The notes below the pieces were generated by a model. That model was not told the origin of the DNA. It ran no database searches and saw nothing but the letters and a program-made list of their open reading frames with translations. From positions 1-64,000 of the forward strand of contig NZ_CP047350.1 of the NCBI RefSeq assembly GCF_011045835.1: a stretch of DNA of 64,000 nucleotides, read 5' to 3'. Origin of the DNA: Proteus terrae subsp. cibarius. GTDB lineage: Bacteria > Pseudomonadota > Gammaproteobacteria > Enterobacterales > Enterobacteriaceae. Each line of letters starts with the position of its first letter. Within the stretch, counting starts at the first letter, position 1. Both the position numbers and the translations under genes were made by a program. Shown here one piece after another: positions 16,744 to 24,477 of this stretch.

Positions 16744-16772
16744 TCACAGCATTAAAAAATGCAACTGTGAAA
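16744..16772. promoter_or_regulatory. TTTACAG operator-like element, copy 3
   Basis: TCACAG-CATTAAAAAATGCAA-CTGTGA, a symmetric copy in the divergent region between the minus-strand membrane gene and the DUF1643 gene, so it could control both. Confidence 0.6.
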
Positions 16773-16803
16773 GGGCATTTTTCATTCAAAAAGAGGTGAC
16801 ACT

Positions 16804-17292
16804 TTGAGTGCAATTATCAGCAAGTGCGGCATGTACAGATACCGTCTGGAAAGGGATGTGCAACCCGAAGGCCTTGTGTTCGGTTATTTTGGTGTAAACG
16901 GCTCTACGGCCACGGCCACCGAGGACGATCACACGGTCAGAAAGTGGATAGGGTTTACCAAGGTCAACGGAGGGAGGCGATTCATAGTCGGTAATGCTTT
17001 TGCTTTTCGGGCGACCGACGTTCGAGAGCTGGCTACGGCGGTTGATCCTGTCGGGCCTGAAAATGAAATCCACTTGGAAAGGATTATTCGGGATGCTGAT
17101 GTCTTGGTGCCCTGCTGGGGGAGCCGAACTAAGCTGCCTAAGTCTTTGCATGTTCATTTGGACAGGCTTTTAGAGCAGCTCGTTGCATCTGGGAAGCCGG
17201 TATTGGCATTTGGCGTGACTGGTTCGGGGGACCCGAAGCACCCACTAATGCTTGGATATTCGACAAAACTTGTGCCCTGGGGAGGAAAATAA
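16804..17292 (+). CDS. DUF1643-family protein
   Basis: 162 aa with a TTG start preceded by AGAGGTGA. Features of the DUF1643 family are visible: FGYFGVNGSTATATEDDHTVRKWIGF near residue 30, VGNAFAFRATDVREL in the middle and VLAFGVTGSGDPKHPLMLGY at the end. The family's biochemical role is unknown. It is followed 2 bp later by a second hypothetical gene. Confidence 0.8.
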   Translation: MSAIISKCGMYRYRLERDVQPEGLVFGYFGVNGSTATATEDDHTVRKWIGFTKVNGGRRFIVGNAFAFRATDVRELATAVDPVGPENEIHLERIIRDADVLVPCWGSRTKLPKSLHVHLDRLLEQLVASGKPVLAFGVTGSGDPKHPLMLGYSTKLVPWGGK

Positions 17293-17294
17293 TT

Positions 17295-17792
17295 ATGTCG
17301 ATGCTTGAAGCACGTTACTTCGTGGCAAAGATAAGCGATGCACAGGCCGTGCTCTGCGATGAGGAGCTGGCGACACTGGAAAGGCTGATCCGGAAGGTTG
17401 ATGATGGCCGCAGAGCAAATGGCAAGAGCTCGCTTACTTGCGTTGTTGTCGAAGAAGATTGGCCGAACTGGCAGCAAACGGTTGACTCTGTACTTTCACT
17501 TGCTGACGGGAAAGACAACGATTGGACCAATGCCACACCAGAACAAATCAAGGCCTTTTGGGTCGATGACTCAGTTTGGAAAACTCTGGATGGCCGGGAT
17601 AAATGGATTGAAGATCTCGACCTGCTGGTGGACGGTTCCCCGGTGGCTTCTGAGTGGGAACCTTTTGGCTTGGAATCAGGGCAGTCTGTCGTCATACGAG
17701 GCGGATGGATAGAAGGGAATGCCTTGAGTGATGATGGCGTACCGCTAGTGCAGGCATTCGTCGCTTGGAAACAGGGCCAAGACAACCACTAA
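17295..17792 (+). CDS. Hypothetical protein
   Basis: 165 aa, acidic and Trp-rich. It lies in an operon with the DUF1643 gene and is followed by a terminator-like hairpin at 17812. No domain recognised. Confidence 0.68.
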   Translation: MSMLEARYFVAKISDAQAVLCDEELATLERLIRKVDDGRRANGKSSLTCVVVEEDWPNWQQTVDSVLSLADGKDNDWTNATPEQIKAFWVDDSVWKTLDGRDKWIEDLDLLVDGSPVASEWEPFGLESGQSVVIRGGWIEGNALSDDGVPLVQAFVAWKQGQDNH

Positions 17793-17811
17793 AGGAAAAT
17801 TACTTCGGAAG

Positions 17812-17836
17812 GGCGGCTATGGCCGCTTTCTTTTTA
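17812..17836 (+). terminator. Hairpin terminator
   Basis: GGCGGC-TAT-GGCCGC-type stem followed by a T-rich run (TTTCTTTTT) after the gene ending at 17792. Confidence 0.55.
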
Positions 17837-17839
17837 ATA

Positions 17840-17868
17840 TTTACAGCATCACATAATGATACTATGAT
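17840..17868. promoter_or_regulatory. TTTACAG operator-like element, copy 4
   Basis: TTTACAGCATCACATAATGA followed by TACTATGAT, 28 bp before the start of the Cys-rich gene. Confidence 0.55.
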
Positions 17869-17895
17869 GTTGTTAATTTACTTGGGGAGGCGCTT

Positions 17896-18159
17896 ATGCT
17901 CACTGCTAAATGTATAGGGTGCGGATGCACCGATGATCACGCTTGTGTTGAAAACGGTCAACCGTGTCACTGGCTTCGCGTGAATAGAGTGGAAGGTATC
18001 GGGGTCTGCTCTTCGTGCCCGGATGCTCTCAATCAATTCGCATCGACCAGCCAGGAACAAGCAACTGGACAGGATGACTACCGGAACAGTCCAGAATGGA
18101 AGGATTTTTCATCACGCATTGGTAATGCACTATGCGGGGGCCGGAGCAAAGCAAAGTAA
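17896..18159 (+). CDS. Hypothetical Cys-rich (zinc-binding) protein
   Basis: 87 aa. The N-terminal half has a cysteine/histidine pattern CIGCGCTDDHAC...CHWLRV...CSSCP, a probable zinc- or iron-binding fold. I recall similar small CxxCxC proteins of unknown role. Single gene behind a TTTACAG operator with a hairpin terminator (AAACGGC-TAT-GCCGTTT) at 18166-18183. Confidence 0.68.
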   Translation: MLTAKCIGCGCTDDHACVENGQPCHWLRVNRVEGIGVCSSCPDALNQFASTSQEQATGQDDYRNSPEWKDFSSRIGNALCGGRSKAK

Positions 18160-18165
18160 GGTAAA

Positions 18166-18189
18166 AACGGCTATGCCGTTTTTTATTTG
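18166..18189 (+). terminator. Hairpin terminator
   Basis: AAACGGC-TAT-GCCGTTT followed by TTTAT. Confidence 0.6.
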
Positions 18190-18192
18190 TCT

Positions 18193-18221
18193 ATTACGGC
18201 ATCACATTATAAGCCTGTAAA
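18193..18221. promoter_or_regulatory. TTTACAG operator-like element, copy 5
   Basis: ATTACGGCATCACATTATAA followed by GCCTGTAAAT; a diverged copy about 135 bp upstream of the coiled-coil gene. Confidence 0.45.
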
Positions 18222-18321
18222 TGCTGAATCTGTAATTGCCCAAAATGGGCGTGAGCAGGGGCGGGGTGTGAGGTCGTTCTAAGGCAAAATACTTTGTACT
18301 GGCAGAACAAAGAAAGAATGA

Positions 18322-18339
18322 ACTTTCACATGTGAAAGT
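18322..18339. repeat. parS-like palindrome, copy 6
   Basis: Perfect ACTTTCACATGTGAAAGT 14 bp before the start codon of the coiled-coil gene. Confidence 0.75.
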
Positions 18340-18353
18340 TTTTGGGGTACGGG

Positions 18354-19286
18354 ATGGAACAAGCAATTCAAAGTTACTTGGCTGACGACCGGCAATATCA
18401 AGACAGGATTACCGCAGCTCTCAGCCAGGTTGAAGAGAAAGGTGCAGAGTACGAAGCTCTTTGCCAACAGCGTGCTCAGTTGGGGATCTGGCAAAAAATT
18501 ATAACGTTCTGGCAGTTTCGTCGAGACATCGCCGTTATACGTTCAGCACTAAAAGGCCATAACAGCGATTTGCGGTATTTGCGCCGTGGGAGAGACCAGC
18601 TCAAAGAGGGATTGGTTTCTCGGGCCGTGAAGCAAGCGATTGACGGTAGCCAGATTCTGGAACGAATCACCCAAGCTCAAGATAGGCTTGACGCCGCATC
18701 TCGACTCCACGAGAGCAACAAGCGACTGGTGGACATGGGGCAAAAAGCCTTACGTGAAATCAGTGAGGCCTCTTCCAGTGTTTCATCAGCACAAACAATG
18801 GAGGTTCTCGACCTTGTGACTGACAACAAGGGCATTTCCGTCATGTCGTCGATGTCAAACTCCTCGGCCAGCAGTGAAATAGACGATGCGAAGAGAGCTG
18901 TGAAAGCCTTCGCAAATGCGCTGGGGGATCATCGTGACATTGTGGGCTCACTGCACCACTCAATGGCAACTGAGTTTATCGATCTGGGTATGGACTTTGC
19001 CGGTTTGAATGATGGTTTCGACTTTGGGAGCGTCTTCTCGCTGTTCAGCTTGTCGTCTGCCAGTTCCTCTCTGGACAAAGTAGAGTCTCGCGTTGAATCT
19101 CTGATGCCAGATCTAAGACGAGCCGCCTCCAATTCGGCAGCAGAGTATGCCCGTGTTAACGAAGAGTTCTTTGGCCTGAAACAACAGGCCTGTTGCCAAG
19201 TGCATGAGTTGCTGGTGACAAATGGTATAGACGTGTCAGTCAAGCGCGTTGAGTCCGCCGTGAACAGCTACAGAGTTGGAAGGTGA
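18354..19286 (+). CDS. Hypothetical coiled-coil protein
   Basis: 310 aa from the ATG at 18354. Long helical segments (residues 10-130 and 230-310) predict coiled coils, and a serine-rich linker (SSSVSSAQTMEV, SSMSNSSASS) joins them. No signal peptide and no recognised enzyme motif. Its position just before the AAA+ module makes it a possible structural partner, but each gene has its own TTTACAG element. Confidence 0.68.
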   Translation: MEQAIQSYLADDRQYQDRITAALSQVEEKGAEYEALCQQRAQLGIWQKIITFWQFRRDIAVIRSALKGHNSDLRYLRRGRDQLKEGLVSRAVKQAIDGSQILERITQAQDRLDAASRLHESNKRLVDMGQKALREISEASSSVSSAQTMEVLDLVTDNKGISVMSSMSNSSASSEIDDAKRAVKAFANALGDHRDIVGSLHHSMATEFIDLGMDFAGLNDGFDFGSVFSLFSLSSASSSLDKVESRVESLMPDLRRAASNSAAEYARVNEEFFGLKQQACCQVHELLVTNGIDVSVKRVESAVNSYRVGR

Positions 19287-19288
19287 TA

Positions 19289-19317
19289 TTTACAGCATCA
19301 TAAAATGAACTTATGAT
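19289..19317. promoter_or_regulatory. TTTACAG operator-like element, copy 6
   Basis: TTTACAGCATCATAAAATGA followed by ACTTATGAT, 43 bp before the AAA+ ATPase gene. Confidence 0.55.
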
Positions 19318-19359
19318 GTGAGGTGATCAACAAGTCGAAATTTATTTAAAGGATAAGCG

Positions 19360-20823
19360 ATGAGCGATATTACACAGCAAATGGACAAACTTGAGATTCC
19401 AATCAAGTTGTCCTTTCCAGTCATCAACGTTAGCACTTTTGAGCTGGGCCGCGCAGAGAGCGTTTTCTCTGACATTGCAAAGAAAGTCGGCAAGCACTTT
19501 ATTGTAATGCCATTCAAGAAGCTGCCTGATCCAGGCACGATGAAGGCAATGGTGGACGAGTCCAAGAAGTCCTCCAAAAACGGAGTTGTCGTGTTCGACA
19601 CTTTCTTTTTCGACCGCCAACGTGCAAACCCGGAAACACTCCCAGCCCTCAAGTCATCACTGACCTATCTGGAGAATGAGGGGATCAACTACATCATCGC
19701 TGGCAAAGACGTCTTCAATGAAGAGTTCGTTTATCACATCGATCTCCCGGCTATGAGCAATCAGGAAATCCTGAAACTGCTCCAGACCTGTGAAGATAAC
19801 GTGAAAGATGGTGGAGTCTTCGAGAGCAACGAACGTGCTGTCATCGCAAACCACGCCTTGGGCTTGTCACACACCCAGATGAAGAACGTCTTCACCTACT
19901 CCGCTTACTTGAAATTCAAGGGTGAAGAATACCTGGGCGAGATCCGAAAAGAAAAAGCTCACATCTTGCGTGATGTCGGCCTCGATGTGCTTGAGGCCAT
20001 TGATATTGGGAATGTCGGTGGTCTCGAAAACCTCAAGGAGTTCCTCCAGATACGTAAAGCCGGTTGGGACAAAGACCTTCCGGTAAAAGGTGTCCTTCTG
20101 GCCGGTGTACCTGGTGGTGGTAAATCGCTGACGGCAAAAGCCGCTGCCGGTGTACTTGGCACTACCTTGGTTCGCCTGGATATGGGCCGTTTCTATAGCA
20201 AGTATCTCGGTGAAACCGAGCGCCAGTTCAATCGTGCATTGCAGACCATTGAGCAGATCGCACCCGTTGTTGTGTTGATTGACGAGATGGAGAAGTTTTT
20301 TGGTAATGCCGATGGCGAACACGAAGTATCCAAGCGCCTGCTGGGCTCTTTCCTCTACTGGCTTCAAGAGCGCAAGAAGAAGATCTTCATTGTGGCGACG
20401 GCCAACCGGGTTCAGTCGCTGCCTCCTGAATTGATGCGAGCTGGCCGCTGGGACCGAGCATTCTTCATTGATCTGCCAAGTGTGGCTGAGCGCCAGAAGA
20501 TTTTTGAGATCCACCTCGCCAAGCAGAAGGCCAACATCGCCGCGTTCGATATGCCTACGCTACTTCGTACCACCGAGGGATACACCGGGGCAGAGATTGA
20601 ACAGGCCGTCATTGACGCGATGTATCTGGCGAACGCTCAGGACAAAGAGCTCAACAATGAAGCGCTGGTGGATGCGGTCACTCGCATTACCCCGACCAGT
20701 GAAACTCGCCGGGAAGACATCAACCAGATTCGCAGTTTGCGGGATCAAGGCTTCTATCCGGCCAATAACTTCGATGTTCAAGAGCAGAATGGCTCTGGAC
20801 GCAAACTTGCCATCGAGGACTAA
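19360..20823 (+). CDS. AAA+ ATPase, Ycf46-like
   Basis: 487 aa. An N-terminal domain of about 200 residues precedes a complete AAA+ module: Walker A GVPGGGKS at 249-256, Walker B VVVLIDEMEK at 303-312, sensor 1 ATANR at 346-350, and an arginine-rich MRAGRWDR segment at 359-366. The architecture of a degenerate N-terminal ATPase-like region followed by an FtsH/Cdc48-type AAA domain is that of cyanobacterial and plastid Ycf46. The downstream genes encode DUF1257 (Ycf35-like) and DUF2997 proteins, so this is a co-inherited module. Its biochemical role is unknown; remodelling of a substrate by an AAA ring is an inference. Confidence 0.85.
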   Translation: MSDITQQMDKLEIPIKLSFPVINVSTFELGRAESVFSDIAKKVGKHFIVMPFKKLPDPGTMKAMVDESKKSSKNGVVVFDTFFFDRQRANPETLPALKSSLTYLENEGINYIIAGKDVFNEEFVYHIDLPAMSNQEILKLLQTCEDNVKDGGVFESNERAVIANHALGLSHTQMKNVFTYSAYLKFKGEEYLGEIRKEKAHILRDVGLDVLEAIDIGNVGGLENLKEFLQIRKAGWDKDLPVKGVLLAGVPGGGKSLTAKAAAGVLGTTLVRLDMGRFYSKYLGETERQFNRALQTIEQIAPVVVLIDEMEKFFGNADGEHEVSKRLLGSFLYWLQERKKKIFIVATANRVQSLPPELMRAGRWDRAFFIDLPSVAERQKIFEIHLAKQKANIAAFDMPTLLRTTEGYTGAEIEQAVIDAMYLANAQDKELNNEALVDAVTRITPTSETRREDINQIRSLRDQGFYPANNFDVQEQNGSGRKLAIED

Positions 20824-20826
20824 GCG

Positions 20827-20973
20827 ATGGAGTGGATTTTTTGGACTGCTCTTGCTGTGTCATTGATATTCCACTCAGAAGTCAGCGACTTAATCAATGC
20901 TCTAGCTGAGTGGGCTAGGGAGCGAGCTGGTGCGGCCAGGAGAGAGCATCAAAACGGCAGAGAGGAGAATTGA
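20827..20973 (+). CDS. Small membrane protein (48 aa)
   Basis: Small frame 3 bp after the AAA+ gene: one hydrophobic segment (WIFWTALAVSLIFHSEV) followed by a basic helix (EWARERAGAARREHQNG). The stop TGA is followed at once by the next gene. Its position between the ATPase and the next genes supports it as a real part of the operon. Confidence 0.55.
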   Translation: MEWIFWTALAVSLIFHSEVSDLINALAEWARERAGAARREHQNGREEN

Positions 20974-20978
20974 CCGTT

Positions 20979-21308
20979 ATGTACAAACAAGACATTGAGA
21001 AGGGGATTGAGCTGCTCAAGCTGTGCAGCAAACTCCAGTCAGAAAAAGATGGAGTGGATAGACCAGAGCCTCTGGTTATCGACAAGAGTAAGGTGCTGGA
21101 CCAGTTCGCCCGAGACGTTTCCACATCGATCACCTACATGAGTTCGTTGTTCAAGCTCATCCCCATGATGGAAAACCTTACCGAGCTTGGCCGAAAGCTG
21201 GAGAAAGAAGGAAAGATCGAAGTTTCTCTCGGGCAAGACTATTCCATTGCCGCGCTTAACTTTGTTATGTCGGAACACGGCATGACACCCGAAACAACTC
21301 AGGAGTGA
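20979..21308 (+). CDS. Hypothetical protein of the AAA+ operon
   Basis: 109 aa from the ATG at 20979; a TTG at 20970 is an alternative closer to the GAGGAG ribosome binding site. Helical and charged throughout, with no recognised motif. The 4-bp gap to the DUF1257 gene shows it is in the same operon. Confidence 0.65.
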   Translation: MYKQDIEKGIELLKLCSKLQSEKDGVDRPEPLVIDKSKVLDQFARDVSTSITYMSSLFKLIPMMENLTELGRKLEKEGKIEVSLGQDYSIAALNFVMSEHGMTPETTQE

Positions 21309-21312
21309 TGAG

Positions 21313-21705
21313 ATGAGCCATATCGTAAAAGGCAAGGTGCAGGTCGCCTACAAAGACAAAGAGCTGCTGTTGAAGGCTCTGGAGGGAGTTGGCGTTGTTG
21401 TTGAAAACGAAAAGCTGTACCGCGTGGGCGCTGGCTACACCTTCGAGAAATACCCGATTGTTCTGATCGACCAGAACAACAAGGAGCACCGGATTGGCTA
21501 CAAGGAAAAAAACGGTGTTTGGGAGCAGTACCAGGAAAACTACGGCTCTTATGGCCGCTGGACGCAGCAGGCAAGCAGCAAGGTGCAGGATCGCTACATT
21601 GCCTTCCACTACGAGCAGCAGTTGAAAGAGGAAGGTTTCAGCGTGACGGTGAAGCAGCATCACGATGGCACTTTGGAACTGGAAGCTGAGGAAGCTGTTT
21701 GGTAA
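21313..21705 (+). CDS. DUF1257 (Ycf35-like) protein
   Basis: 130 aa. The pattern MSHIVKGKVQVAYKDKELLLKALEGVG near the start, YPIVLIDQNNKEHRIGYKE in the middle and YIAFHYEQQLKEEGFSVT near the end matches the DUF1257 family, whose plastid and cyanobacterial members are Ycf35. Function unknown. It sits between the AAA+ operon genes and a DUF2997 gene, the same neighbourhood the families keep in cyanobacteria. Confidence 0.85.
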   Translation: MSHIVKGKVQVAYKDKELLLKALEGVGVVVENEKLYRVGAGYTFEKYPIVLIDQNNKEHRIGYKEKNGVWEQYQENYGSYGRWTQQASSKVQDRYIAFHYEQQLKEEGFSVTVKQHHDGTLELEAEEAVW

Positions 21706-21753
21706 TAGCGCCAAGGCAATCAGATTAGTTGAACTTAACGACGAGGTGACAAA

Positions 21754-21948
21754 GTGAAAAAGGTAAACATCAAGATCAAGGGCGGCAAGATTGCTGCCGA
21801 TTTCACGGGGTTTCAGGGTAAGACCTGTGAAGCGCTGGAACAGCGTATTCGCCCGGAAGAGCTCGAAGTCGAAGAAAAAGAGCTGAAACCCGAGTACCAC
21901 TTCAATGCTGGTCAAACCCAGCACGAAACGGAACAGAACGAATGGTGA
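21754..21948 (+). CDS. DUF2997-family protein
   Basis: 64 aa. KVNIKIKGGKIAADFTGFQGKTCEALEQRI is the DUF2997 signature: a short beta hairpin then a helix beginning at Cys27. The family occurs next to DUF1257 genes. The acidic C-terminal tail is extra. The stop overlaps the start of the next gene, so the operon continues. Confidence 0.82.
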   Translation: MKKVNIKIKGGKIAADFTGFQGKTCEALEQRIRPEELEVEEKELKPEYHFNAGQTQHETEQNEW

Positions 21949-23126
21949 TGAGAAGGACAGGGCGCGTCCCCCTTCTTTTGCTGGTTGGTCTCATGGTCGC
22001 AGCTCCTGCGGCCTTTGCCAGTGACTTTGTGACTGGCGTTATGGTGGGGCAAATGCTCTCAGATGACTCAGGCAGCAAGAAGATAGAGGACACTGGCCCG
22101 GAGAGCAAAACGGTCATTGATTACCATGACGGTCAGCCAGTTGTGACCAAAGTGGAGGCCTTCAAAAGCAATAAATGGCGCAAACTGGATGGCCCTCAGG
22201 GCGGCTATTTTGTTTGCCCAGGTGAATACCGTAGCTATTCGGGAAGGCTGCGATGCCGTATTCATGATGACGGGTTTAATGGCTTTATGGGCGGTATGAC
22301 TGATGCTCAGGAGCTGCCGCTCCAAGAAGCTCTGACCAAGTTGGAAGGTAAACCCATCTCCCTGCAAACCATTGAAGTCCACGGCAACAACCTGGCAGTC
22401 AAATACCAGTTAGCACCACCAGCACAAACGCACGTCAAAACTCAGGATCTGGGGGTGGTCAAGCAGGATGGTGAAACGCAGAAGGCTGCCAGCCAACAAT
22501 CAGCGTCATCCATAGTGACTGCACCAAAGAGTGAACCTCCCAAGCAGATTAATGCTGCACAAGACACTGACCGCAATACCAGTGCGTTTCAAAGTCCGTT
22601 CGAGGAGGTAAGTGACTCCATGATCGGTCTAATGGATAGCTCTTTCGTCAAAGTCATAGCGGGATTGATGCTGGTGTTTGGGGTTGCTAGTGGAATTATG
22701 AGGCAGAGCCCATCAGGAATTGTGATGGGGATAATGCCTGCAATTATGATCATGACCGCGCCAACGGTTATTCGTACCGTATTCGATACAGGCGCGGCCA
22801 GTACCAAGCCAGTGGAAGATAGCGGAAGCTCATTTCCTTTCTTCTTGGTGGCAATAGTACCGGTGCTGATTTTCTTTGCCTATAGAGCTTTTATGAATAA
22901 CCGGAGCGACTCCGAAATTGATGAGTTGTTAAGAGAAGCCCGACGTGCAGAAAGGGCTGAACGACCAAGCAATGAGCCTCCCTCAGTGGATGAACTCCGT
23001 GAGCGCCAGCAACAAAACACAGAAAGAGAACCGGTGGTTGTCAGCTCATCAGCTCCGGCACCAAAGGTGCAAAAGGAAGAGCCAATCGAAGTACAGCCAG
23101 GCAAGCGCAAAATTATTTTGGATTAG
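21948..23126 (+). CDS. Membrane protein with exported N-terminal domain
   Basis: About 392 aa; ATGs at 21942 and 21948 are both possible. A signal peptide (LLLLVGLMVAAPAAFA) is followed by an exported domain (residues 45-150) with the motif KWRKLDGPQGGYFVCPGEYR...RLRCRI. Then come a low-complexity linker, three membrane helices (around 230-330) and a cytoplasmic tail rich in Arg/Glu that ends KRKIILD. The exported domain is paralogous to the protein at 23482, and the tail end is shared with the protein at 23903, so this protein looks like a fusion of the two. Function unknown. Confidence 0.72.
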   Translation: MRRTGRVPLLLLVGLMVAAPAAFASDFVTGVMVGQMLSDDSGSKKIEDTGPESKTVIDYHDGQPVVTKVEAFKSNKWRKLDGPQGGYFVCPGEYRSYSGRLRCRIHDDGFNGFMGGMTDAQELPLQEALTKLEGKPISLQTIEVHGNNLAVKYQLAPPAQTHVKTQDLGVVKQDGETQKAASQQSASSIVTAPKSEPPKQINAAQDTDRNTSAFQSPFEEVSDSMIGLMDSSFVKVIAGLMLVFGVASGIMRQSPSGIVMGIMPAIMIMTAPTVIRTVFDTGAASTKPVEDSGSSFPFFLVAIVPVLIFFAYRAFMNNRSDSEIDELLREARRAERAERPSNEPPSVDELRERQQQNTEREPVVVSSSAPAPKVQKEEPIEVQPGKRKIILD

Positions 23127-23137
23127 TGGGGTCGGTT

Positions 23138-23485
23138 ATGAGCAAAAAGCGCATCGTAATCAAAAATGGTGAGGTCTGCGGGTTTGCCGATGAGGTTTCC
23201 TTCAAAGGCCTTGAAGTGCAGGAATACAGTAAAACAAGGGTTTCGCGCATCGTGCCGACGAGCGGCATTCTAATGATTGCGTTCTATGTTATTCGCGGAC
23301 TTTGTTCAGACGAGTCAAAGATTGCGGCATGGACTCGTGTTTGGCGTTGCCAGTGGAAGGTGCTGATCGACGGTAAAAGCTATGGCCCATTCAGCAGTCG
23401 TGCGGATGCTATCTCGTTCGAGAAGGACGAGATCTACAAACAAGGCAAATTCTTTGCCGATGCCACTCACGAGGCGGCAGTATGA
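23138..23485 (+). CDS. Hypothetical protein with a central hydrophobic segment
   Basis: 115 aa from the ATG at 23138. It starts MSKKRIVIKNG; a hydrophobic stretch (SGILMIAFYVIRGL) lies in the middle, and WRCQWKVLIDGKSYGPFSSRADAISFE follows. Overlaps the next gene by 4 bp. No family recognised. Confidence 0.65.
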   Translation: MSKKRIVIKNGEVCGFADEVSFKGLEVQEYSKTRVSRIVPTSGILMIAFYVIRGLCSDESKIAAWTRVWRCQWKVLIDGKSYGPFSSRADAISFEKDEIYKQGKFFADATHEAAV

Positions 23486-23910
23486 TGACACGGGCGGCTA
23501 TGGCCGCTCTGTTATCCGCGTTGGTAATAGGCCTTGTGTCTGATTTGGCCGCACAAGAGCTGGTGGTAAGCCCGGTGGCTATAGACAAGTCCACTGAGGT
23601 GGAGAAAGAAGCTACCTTCCACAACCGCAAGTGGGTGTTAAGGACGGGGCAGGTTAGTGGATTCTTCATCTGCCAAGGAGATAACAAAGACATTTACTAC
23701 CGGCATGACAGGGTGGGCGCTCACTGCCAGAAGACATCGACTGGGTGGCGCAATGTACTGGGTCTCAGGGACGATGTTCCGGAAGTTGAGCTGAGCGTGT
23801 ACCTGGGGACCGTTGAAGGTGTCCCCGTGAAAGTCCTTCATCAGGAAGTGTATGGTTACGATCTGAAAGTGCAGTACAAGGTTGCACGTAAAGGGTCAGC
23901 AAATGAGTGA
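23482..23910 (+). CDS. Exported protein, paralog of the N-terminal domain of the 21948 gene
   Basis: 142 aa. Signal peptide (MAALLSALVIGLVSDLAAQ), then a domain aligning with residues 45-150 of the protein at 21948: KWVLRTGQVSGFFICQGD against KWRKLDGPQGGYFVCPGE, then paired cysteines and EVYGYDLKVQYKVA against EVHGNNLAVKYQLA. Predicted periplasmic with one disulfide. Overlaps the next gene by 8 bp. Confidence 0.72.
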   Translation: MMTRAAMAALLSALVIGLVSDLAAQELVVSPVAIDKSTEVEKEATFHNRKWVLRTGQVSGFFICQGDNKDIYYRHDRVGAHCQKTSTGWRNVLGLRDDVPEVELSVYLGTVEGVPVKVLHQEVYGYDLKVQYKVARKGSANE

Positions 23911-24466
23911 GAGTGTGCGTCGGTCAACGCCGATGGTAAAGATTAAAGTCCTGCCGAGTTTCGTAGGGGTTCCCTTCCCGTCGGTGCTACTTATCGTTGC
24001 GGGGCTCCTTAATGGCCCTTTGTGGGGCTTTGCCGCATTCGTCTTTCATATCGTCATCAAGCGGTACATCTACAGAGAATACCGGAGGTTGCCATATCCG
24101 ATGCCAACCGGCTCAAGGCCTATGGATGAGTTGAGCGATCTCCTTGTAAAGGGGATACCGGAGGAATTTTTCCGGCGGCTTGACGCAGCTTGCAGCTCTG
24201 ATGCGTCAGTACAAATAACCTGCCCAAAGAAATACCGGCTGCTCAAAATGTCGTTGAATCGCTATGCCAACCGCGCTGGTTGTTACCCGCAGTTCCGGGA
24301 GGGGGATGAAATAGCGATTGAGGTAACAGAGCAGAGACCAAGAAAAGCAGGAGCAGGGAAGGGCTTTCCAAGTATTCAAGATCTGAAAGCGTCAGAGGGT
24401 GTTCTGAGTGAACCGGAGCAGCCTATCGAAATTCAGAAAGATAAGCGCAAGATTATCTTGGATTGA
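23903..24466 (+). CDS. Membrane protein with KRKIILD tail
   Basis: 187 aa from the ATG at 23903. A pair of hydrophobic helices (FPSVLLIVAGLLNGPLWGFAAFVFHIVIK) precedes a cytoplasmic domain with the segment EEFFRRLDAACSSDASVQIT, and the C terminus is PIEIQKDKRKIILD. The last residues match those of the protein at 21948, so the two share a C-terminal signal or domain. Function unknown. Confidence 0.7.
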   Translation: MSESVRRSTPMVKIKVLPSFVGVPFPSVLLIVAGLLNGPLWGFAAFVFHIVIKRYIYREYRRLPYPMPTGSRPMDELSDLLVKGIPEEFFRRLDAACSSDASVQITCPKKYRLLKMSLNRYANRAGCYPQFREGDEIAIEVTEQRPRKAGAGKGFPSIQDLKASEGVLSEPEQPIEIQKDKRKIILD

Positions 24467-24477
24467 GGTGGGTTGGA

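Noticed and set aside
16360..16755. Plus-strand 131-aa frame
   Set aside because: The minus strand encodes a clean three-helix membrane protein with an operator upstream; the plus frame is its shadow.
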